The notes beneath the pieces were generated by a model. The model was not told where the DNA came from and made no database searches. It saw only the letters and a program-made list of their open reading frames with translations. From contig CACYAW010000014.1 in assembly GCA_902772455.1 (NCBI GenBank), forward strand, positions 1-57,149: a stretch of 57,149 bases of DNA, given 5' to 3'. Source of the stretch: an uncultured Bacteroidales bacterium. Its GTDB lineage: Bacteria; Bacteroidota; Bacteroidia; Bacteroidales; Muribaculaceae. Position numbers and translations under genes: made by a program. Below are positions 52,822-57,149 of the stretch, piece after piece; the stretch's first letter is position 1; each line of letters starts with the position of its first letter.

Positions 52822-53607
52822 ATGAAAAAGGTTATTTTAATTCTGGCTTTGTGCCTGTTGGGCGGTACGGCTTTTGTACAAGCTCAGGCACAGAACAAGA
52901 AAGAGAAACAAGAGGTGGTGAAGTTGAAAAACGGTCACCGTGTGAGGGGCAAGATTGTGACCTATGCTCCGCTGGATTCGCTTGTCATCCAGGAAGATGA
53001 CGGCACGCTGCAGACCATCTACTGGAATAGCATCAAGCAGATCACCAAGGAGGACTGGCAGCCGCAGCAGTCGATGGGCAGTGACTTCACACCCGGCAGC
53101 GGCCCCCAGAAGGGTTACCGCGGCTTCGTTGACCTGGAGTACTACAAATCCATCGACGCCATTTCACAGGACCACTTCGGCTTCAGCACGACCCACGGCT
53201 ATCAATTGAAGCCATGGCTGTTTGTGGGTGCCGGCGCAGGGATGAAAATCAGCCACAACAAGCATTCTAAAGAGGGTTTCGGTAAAAAAGTTGATTTTTA
53301 CATGTTTCCCGTGTTTGGCGATGTCCGCTTCGACCTGTTGAAGGGCAAATATTCTCCTTATCTGGATTGCCGTTTGGGTTACACCCTGGGCAATAAAGCC
53401 TACGGACTGATGTTCAATCCTTCGCTGGGCTGCCGAATGGGACTGACCGACAAACTGGCTATCAATGCCTCGCTGGGCTACAGCATGCAGAGTATTGATA
53501 TCGTTGCCAAAACTCAGAAGGAAACCGCCATTTGGCACCACAAAGGCAGCAACGAGCAGAACAACCCCTACCATTGCCTGTCCATCAAACTCGGCATCGA
53601 GTTCTAG
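52822..53607 (+). CDS. Putative outer-membrane beta-barrel protein
   Basis: The 261-residue product has a signal peptide (MKKVILILALCLLGGTAFVQAQ), then a small SH3-like strand region (KLKNGHRVRGKIVTYAPLDS, SLVIQEDDGTLQTIYW) and a C-terminal part of amphipathic strands ending LSIKLGIEF, an aromatic barrel terminus. I chose ATG 52822 because it places the signal peptide first; an upstream in-frame ATG at 52768 precedes the promoter. Function is unknown. Confidence 0.7.
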   Translation: MKKVILILALCLLGGTAFVQAQAQNKKEKQEVVKLKNGHRVRGKIVTYAPLDSLVIQEDDGTLQTIYWNSIKQITKEDWQPQQSMGSDFTPGSGPQKGYRGFVDLEYYKSIDAISQDHFGFSTTHGYQLKPWLFVGAGAGMKISHNKHSKEGFGKKVDFYMFPVFGDVRFDLLKGKYSPYLDCRLGYTLGNKAYGLMFNPSLGCRMGLTDKLAINASLGYSMQSIDIVAKTQKETAIWHHKGSNEQNNPYHCLSIKLGIEF

Positions 53608-53611
53608 GGCA

Positions 53612-53945
53612 CGAATCGACAAAAAACATTTAACACGAATGACCAAGAATACTCACGAATGGTCATAAATATCTTATGATCATTCGTGGACATTTCTGGG
53701 CATTCGTGCCTTTATTTTAACATGAATGGCCATCAATTACCACGAATGGGCATGAATATTATTTATGATAATTCGTGGACATTTCTGGGCATTCGTGTCC
53801 TTTATTATAACATGAATGTCCATGAATTACCACGAATGGGCATGAATATTATTTATGATCATTCGTGGACATTTCTGGGCATTCGTGCCTTTATTATAAC
53901 ATGAATGGCCATCAATTACCATAAATGGGCATGAATATTATTTTT
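53612..53945. repeat. Tandem ~90-bp palindromic repeats, about 3.5 copies
   Basis: The segment ATTCGTGGACATTTCTGGG recurs at 53682, 53771 and 53861 (period 89-90). Each unit also holds CACGAATGGGCATGAAT, so each unit is itself partly palindromic. The array sits between a putative outer-membrane protein gene and the ATPase gene; a further copy lies on the other side of the ATPase gene. Confidence 0.9.
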
Positions 53946-54026
53946 GGAAATTGAATTAAATTCCCGAAAAATCATGAATCTTAGGGAACGTACTCCTGAA
54001 AAATCATGAATTTTGAGGAATAATTG

Positions 54027-54057
54027 TTGCGCATTTACACATAATATGCTAACTTTG
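54027..54057 (+). promoter_or_regulatory. Promoter of the DUF4143 ATPase gene
   Basis: TTG at 54027-54029 and TAACTTTG at 54050-54057, 20 bases apart, 24 bases before the ATG at 54081. Confidence 0.75.
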
Positions 54058-54080
54058 CGCCCAATAGAACATTCTTGATT

Positions 54081-55208
54081 ATGATTAAGCGAAGCATTGA
54101 AGATAATATCAAGGACCAACTGCATGGTGGCCGAGCCATCATTGTCATGGGAGCAAGACAGGTGGGTAAGACCACGCTGTTAAAGCGGGTTTTTGCAAAA
54201 GACGATAGTGAAGTGTTGTGGATGAGTGGCGATGAACCCGATGTGAGAGGGATGTTTGAAAACATGACATCAACCCGGTTGAAAAGCATTATCGGCAATC
54301 ATCGTGTCGTCATCATCGACGAAGCACAACGCATCGAGGATATAGGCATTAAATTGAAATTGATCACTGACCAAATTCCAGATGTTCAGCTGCTGGCTAC
54401 AGGTAGTTCGTCGTTTGAACTGGCCAATAAAATCAATGAACCGCTCACTGGCCGCAAGTGGGAGTACAAATTGTTCCCTCTCTCATTCACCGAACTTGTC
54501 AACGAAACCAACTTGATAGAGGAAAAACGAATGGTGCCTCATCGCATGGTTTATGGCAGTTATCCCGATGTGGTAACACATCCGGGCAAGGAGGTGGCTA
54601 TACTGCGTGAATTGACTGAAAGTTACCTATACAAAGACATCCTTGAGTTCGACAGGATTCATAAGCCCGAAAAACTGACCAAATTGCTTCAGGCCATAGC
54701 CTATCAGGTGGGTGCCGAAGTGTCCTACAATGAGTTGTCACTACTTTGTGGATTGGATGCCAAGACGGTAGCTAGTTATATCTCTATTCTCGAGCAGGCT
54801 TATATTATCTTTCGTTTGGGCTCGTTCAGTCGCAACCTGCGCAACGAATTGAAACACAGCCGTAAAATCTACTTCTATGACAATGGAATAAGAAACGCCT
54901 TAATCGGCAATTTCTCACAAGCAGAGAATCGCACTGACGTTGGAGCCTTGTTTGAGAATTATGCCATAGCTGAACGGATGAAGCGCAAGGAGTACTTGAT
55001 GGACTATGCGAGAAGTTGGTTCTGGCGAAATACCAATAAACAGGAAATAGACTATATCGAGGAGAAGGATGATAAGATCCATGCCTATGAGTTAAAATGG
55101 AATCCCAAACGCAAAGCCTCAGCACCGTTGTCGTTCCGCAATGCCTATCCCGATGCCGATTTCACAGTAATCAACCGTGACAACATTGAAGACCTGCTCC
55201 TTTACTAA
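54081..55208 (+). CDS. AAA+ ATPase of the AAA_14/DUF4143 family
   Basis: The 375-residue protein has Walker A GARQVGKTTLL, Walker B VVIIDEAQRIEDIG and the sensor-like LLATGSSSFEL, then the DUF4143 C-terminal domain (ISILEQAYIIFRLGSF, KIYFYDNGIRNALI, GALFENYAIAE, WFWRNTNKQEIDYI). The nuclease-like QEIDYIE...YELKW pattern is preserved at the end. These proteins are common accessory genes in Bacteroidota with unknown biological role. ATG 54081 is preferred to TTG 54075. The coding DNA looks more AT-rich than neighbouring genes, and the gene is bracketed by ~90-bp palindromic repeats (53612-53945 and 55240-55325), which hints at acquisition or rearrangement. Confidence 0.9.
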   Translation: MIKRSIEDNIKDQLHGGRAIIVMGARQVGKTTLLKRVFAKDDSEVLWMSGDEPDVRGMFENMTSTRLKSIIGNHRVVIIDEAQRIEDIGIKLKLITDQIPDVQLLATGSSSFELANKINEPLTGRKWEYKLFPLSFTELVNETNLIEEKRMVPHRMVYGSYPDVVTHPGKEVAILRELTESYLYKDILEFDRIHKPEKLTKLLQAIAYQVGAEVSYNELSLLCGLDAKTVASYISILEQAYIIFRLGSFSRNLRNELKHSRKIYFYDNGIRNALIGNFSQAENRTDVGALFENYAIAERMKRKEYLMDYARSWFWRNTNKQEIDYIEEKDDKIHAYELKWNPKRKASAPLSFRNAYPDADFTVINRDNIEDLLLY

Positions 55209-55239
55209 TAATGGTCATAAATTATTTACTGAGATTAAC

Positions 55240-55325
55240 GGTCATTCGTGTCATTTATTTTAACATGAATGGCCATCAATTACCATGAATGGGCATGATT
55301 ATTATTTATGGTGATTCGTGGATAT
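55240..55325. repeat. Single copy of the ~90-bp palindromic repeat
   Basis: It contains CATTCGTGTCATTTATTTTAA, ATGAATGGCCATCAATTACC and GATTCGTGGAT, matching the units at 53612-53945 on the other side of the ATPase gene. Confidence 0.85.
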
Positions 55326-55365
55326 AAAATAGGGCGGACAAAGGATATTGTATTTAAAAAAGCAT

Positions 55366-55373
55366 TACCTTTG
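55366..55373 (+). promoter_or_regulatory. Promoter -7 box before the 55404 gene
   Basis: TACCTTTG, 30 bases before the ATG at 55404. Confidence 0.55.
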
Positions 55374-55403
55374 CTAAATATCAGTCACTAAAAGGTATTG
55401 ATT

Positions 55404-56417
55404 ATGAAAAAGACAGGATTTATCGTGCTTATCTTCTCGTTATTGTTTTGCCTGCCGGTCGAAGCCCAATTCGGCGATCTTATCAAACAGGGCAAGAAGG
55501 CCGTCAAAAAGGCCAAGGAAAAAGTTGAGAATATCGGCAAGAAGATCAACGGTGACATTGACTTCTTTTACTTGGACGAACACAAGGGGTTTTACCGCAG
55601 TAAGCAACACATGATTGTCTTTGACCAATGTTTCGATGAAGGGGAATATGCCGGAAAGAATGCCACCTTTAACATCGAAGAAAACGGCAAGGTGGTGCGT
55701 ATTGATGGCAAAATCTCAGCGGAACTGCTTGACGGAGGCATTGTCAAGTGCCCCAATGCCACCCCATACCTCCTCACACTGGCAGCCAACGGTGACGTGA
55801 TCATGGATGATGAAGTCATAGGACATATTGACGACGCAGGCAAAGTTTATTTGGAGGGTTATCCGGTAGGCAAAGCCCCCGGAATCGACAAGCATGTAGC
55901 CACCTTAATTTATTTCGGCCTTTTACATGACAAGAATACCCTCGCCAAAGTGAGGCCATTATTCAGAGAAGAAAAACAGCGTCTCGATGAAGAAAAGCGC
56001 AAGGCAGCAAACCAAAAACGGACTTGGACCATCTCGATAAAGGGATTCAACAGCGGCTATGTTGATTCGGACGGCACGGTCTATAACTGGTCCCGCATCA
56101 AGGTTGGTCAACTGCCCAAAGGCGGTGAAGGCAATATCACTGACGTCAATGGAAACATTCTAGGCTCCATCAGGAACCATAAAATCTATAATCGTTCAGG
56201 CAACCTATTAATTGAAGTGGGAAGCAGCGATTTCTATGGTGAATTCACTATTCCCGATTCTTCAGATAAAATTGCAGTAGATCCATCAGGTAACGTTGTT
56301 CTTCAAAAGAAGGATAACATGATGGTCTATAAGGATGCTGAAACTCTGGGCAACTGTAATGCCCGTCCTTATTCTTGGGTTGCTGCCATCGTGGTCTGCA
56401 ACATCTTCAAACTCTAG
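55404..56417 (+). CDS. Secreted protein of unknown function
   Basis: The 337-residue product has a signal peptide (MKKTGFIVLIFSLLFCLPVEAQ), a basic amphipathic helix (KQGKKAVKKAKEKVENIGKK), and then mainly beta-rich sequence with repeated hairpin-like units (GDVIMDDEVIGHIDDAGKV, VNGNILGSIRNHKIYNRSG). A Glu/Lys/Arg helix lies near 190-210. I do not recognise a family. Start ATG 55404 is preferred to the in-frame TTG at 55398. It stands alone with its own promoter. Confidence 0.6.
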   Translation: MKKTGFIVLIFSLLFCLPVEAQFGDLIKQGKKAVKKAKEKVENIGKKINGDIDFFYLDEHKGFYRSKQHMIVFDQCFDEGEYAGKNATFNIEENGKVVRIDGKISAELLDGGIVKCPNATPYLLTLAANGDVIMDDEVIGHIDDAGKVYLEGYPVGKAPGIDKHVATLIYFGLLHDKNTLAKVRPLFREEKQRLDEEKRKAANQKRTWTISIKGFNSGYVDSDGTVYNWSRIKVGQLPKGGEGNITDVNGNILGSIRNHKIYNRSGNLLIEVGSSDFYGEFTIPDSSDKIAVDPSGNVVLQKKDNMMVYKDAETLGNCNARPYSWVAAIVVCNIFKL

Positions 56418-56546
56418 AAAATCAGGACAGTTGGCACTTTGATGCCCCCAGGAGATTTTCGGCACGGTTATTGCTTATGAGAATAAATGCCTTGTCAAGG
56501 AGATAAGGCAGACAATTTGTCAGTAAAAAACATTAAAATAGACACT

Positions 56547-57101
56547 ATGAAAGGTAAAGTTTATACCCGTACCGGCGATGCCGGACAGACGTCGCTCGTG
56601 AGCGGCAACCGCGTGAGCAAGGACGACGTGCGCGTCGAGGCCTATGGCACCGTCGATGAGCTGAATTCCAACATCGGCCTGCTGTTGCACAACACTAAAC
56701 TCGATGACCATGACGTTTTTGCCCTGTTGCGCAAAGCACAGAACAAGCTGTTTAACATTGGTGCCTATCTGGCCAACGACGCCAAGGATGCCACCCTCTA
56801 TGGCCTCACGCAAGATGACATCACCGCCCTGGAACAGATGATGGACCAGATGAGTGAAGAGCTGCCTCCCATGCAAGGCTTTATCCTGCCTGGCGGCACT
56901 CGCCTGTCGGCCCAGGCCGACCGCTGCCGCACCATCACGCGCCGTGCCGAGCGCCGCGTGGTCACGCTGGCCCGAACCGCCACAATCGACCCTCTGGTAC
57001 TGGAATACCTGAACCGATTGAGCGATTTCTTCTTTGTTTTCGCCAGATATAACAACATTCATAACCAAGTAGAGGAAATTTATTGGGATAAGAATGCTTA
57101 G
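56547..57101 (+). CDS. Cob(I)alamin adenosyltransferase, PduO type
   Basis: The 184-residue protein shows the PduO signatures KVYTRTGDAGQTSLVSG, VEAYGTVDELNSNIGLL, GFILPGGTRLSAQADRCRTI and RRAERRVVTLA...LEYLNRLSDFFFVFARY. It transfers adenosine from ATP to cob(I)alamin to make coenzyme B12. The start at 56547 gives the canonical N-terminus MKGKVYTRTGD; an in-frame upstream extension to 56487 has no family character. No other B12 genes are in the window. Confidence 0.93.
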   Translation: MKGKVYTRTGDAGQTSLVSGNRVSKDDVRVEAYGTVDELNSNIGLLLHNTKLDDHDVFALLRKAQNKLFNIGAYLANDAKDATLYGLTQDDITALEQMMDQMSEELPPMQGFILPGGTRLSAQADRCRTITRRAERRVVTLARTATIDPLVLEYLNRLSDFFFVFARYNNIHNQVEEIYWDKNA

Positions 57102-57117
57102 AATTGAAAAATAGTAT

Positions 57118-57125
57118 TACTTTTG
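57118..57125 (+). promoter_or_regulatory. Promoter -7 box for a gene beyond the window
   Basis: TACTTTTG followed by CAC shortly after the adenosyltransferase stop; the gene it serves lies past 57149. Confidence 0.5.
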
Positions 57126-57149
57126 CACACAATTTTTAAAACACAGGAT

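Noticed and set aside
53686..53904. Open frame of 72 codons in the repeats before the ATPase gene
   Set aside because: It arises from the palindromic repeat units; both strands give similar low-value peptides.
53682..53945. Possible CRISPR array because of regularly spaced ~20-bp identities
   Set aside because: The intervals between identities are themselves repeated rather than unique, and no cas genes are present.
54075..54080. TTG start six bases upstream for the ATPase gene (and similarly 55398 for the next gene)
   Set aside because: A nearby in-frame ATG gives a normal N-terminus in both cases.

Overview
The window (57 kb) comes from a Bacteroidales chromosome, probably a gut Muribaculaceae- or Prevotellaceae-like lineage. 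The evidence is Bacteroidota promoters (TAnnTTTG at -7, often TTG about 20 bases upstream), the type IX secretion system (T9SS) proteins PorW and PorX, dockerin- and BspA-type secreted proteins, and a DUF4143 ATPase. Genus-level placement is inference.

Region 1 (about 0.4-27.2 kb) is accessory. After a small outer-membrane barrel gene comes a 23-kb array of paralogous modular secreted proteins: a frameshifted fused gene (1419-1922 plus 1988-7042), a two-gene pair (7989-10715 and 10722-14837), a second pair carrying a subtilase (15242-16786 and 16803-21128), and a compact one-gene form (21525-24416). They share an N-module, a C-module and a conserved C-terminal tail that I read as a T9SS-type sorting signal. 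In both pairs the first protein lacks the tail and the second carries it. Two leaders of about 200 nt and two pairs of 3' hairpins are conserved between copies. A dockerin protein (24652-27180) follows.

Region 2 (27.3-38.6 kb) is housekeeping: rnhB, a polyprenyl synthase, polA, tRNA-Pro(CGG), an AraC regulator, and the rimP-nusA-infB-folK operon. The infB/folK junction carries an exact 64-bp tandem duplication.

Region 3 (38.8-42.7 kb) is a tight four-gene operon: polytopic membrane protein, UbiA-family phosphoribosyltransferase-like enzyme, acyltransferase and HAD phosphatase. It suggests a lipid-linked sugar or envelope modification pathway.

Region 4 (42.8-50.7 kb) holds a small cysteine-containing membrane protein, porW, porX, tsaE, birA and a LOG-family gene. 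PorW and PorX belong to the machinery that would export the tailed proteins of region 1.

Region 5 (50.7-57.1 kb) has a BspA-type LRR/dockerin protein, a putative outer-membrane protein, a DUF4143 ATPase flanked on both sides by copies of a palindromic ~90-bp repeat, an unknown secreted protein and a PduO-type cobalamin adenosyltransferase. Intergenic DNA across the window carries arrays of degenerate heptamers in strict 7-nt register.
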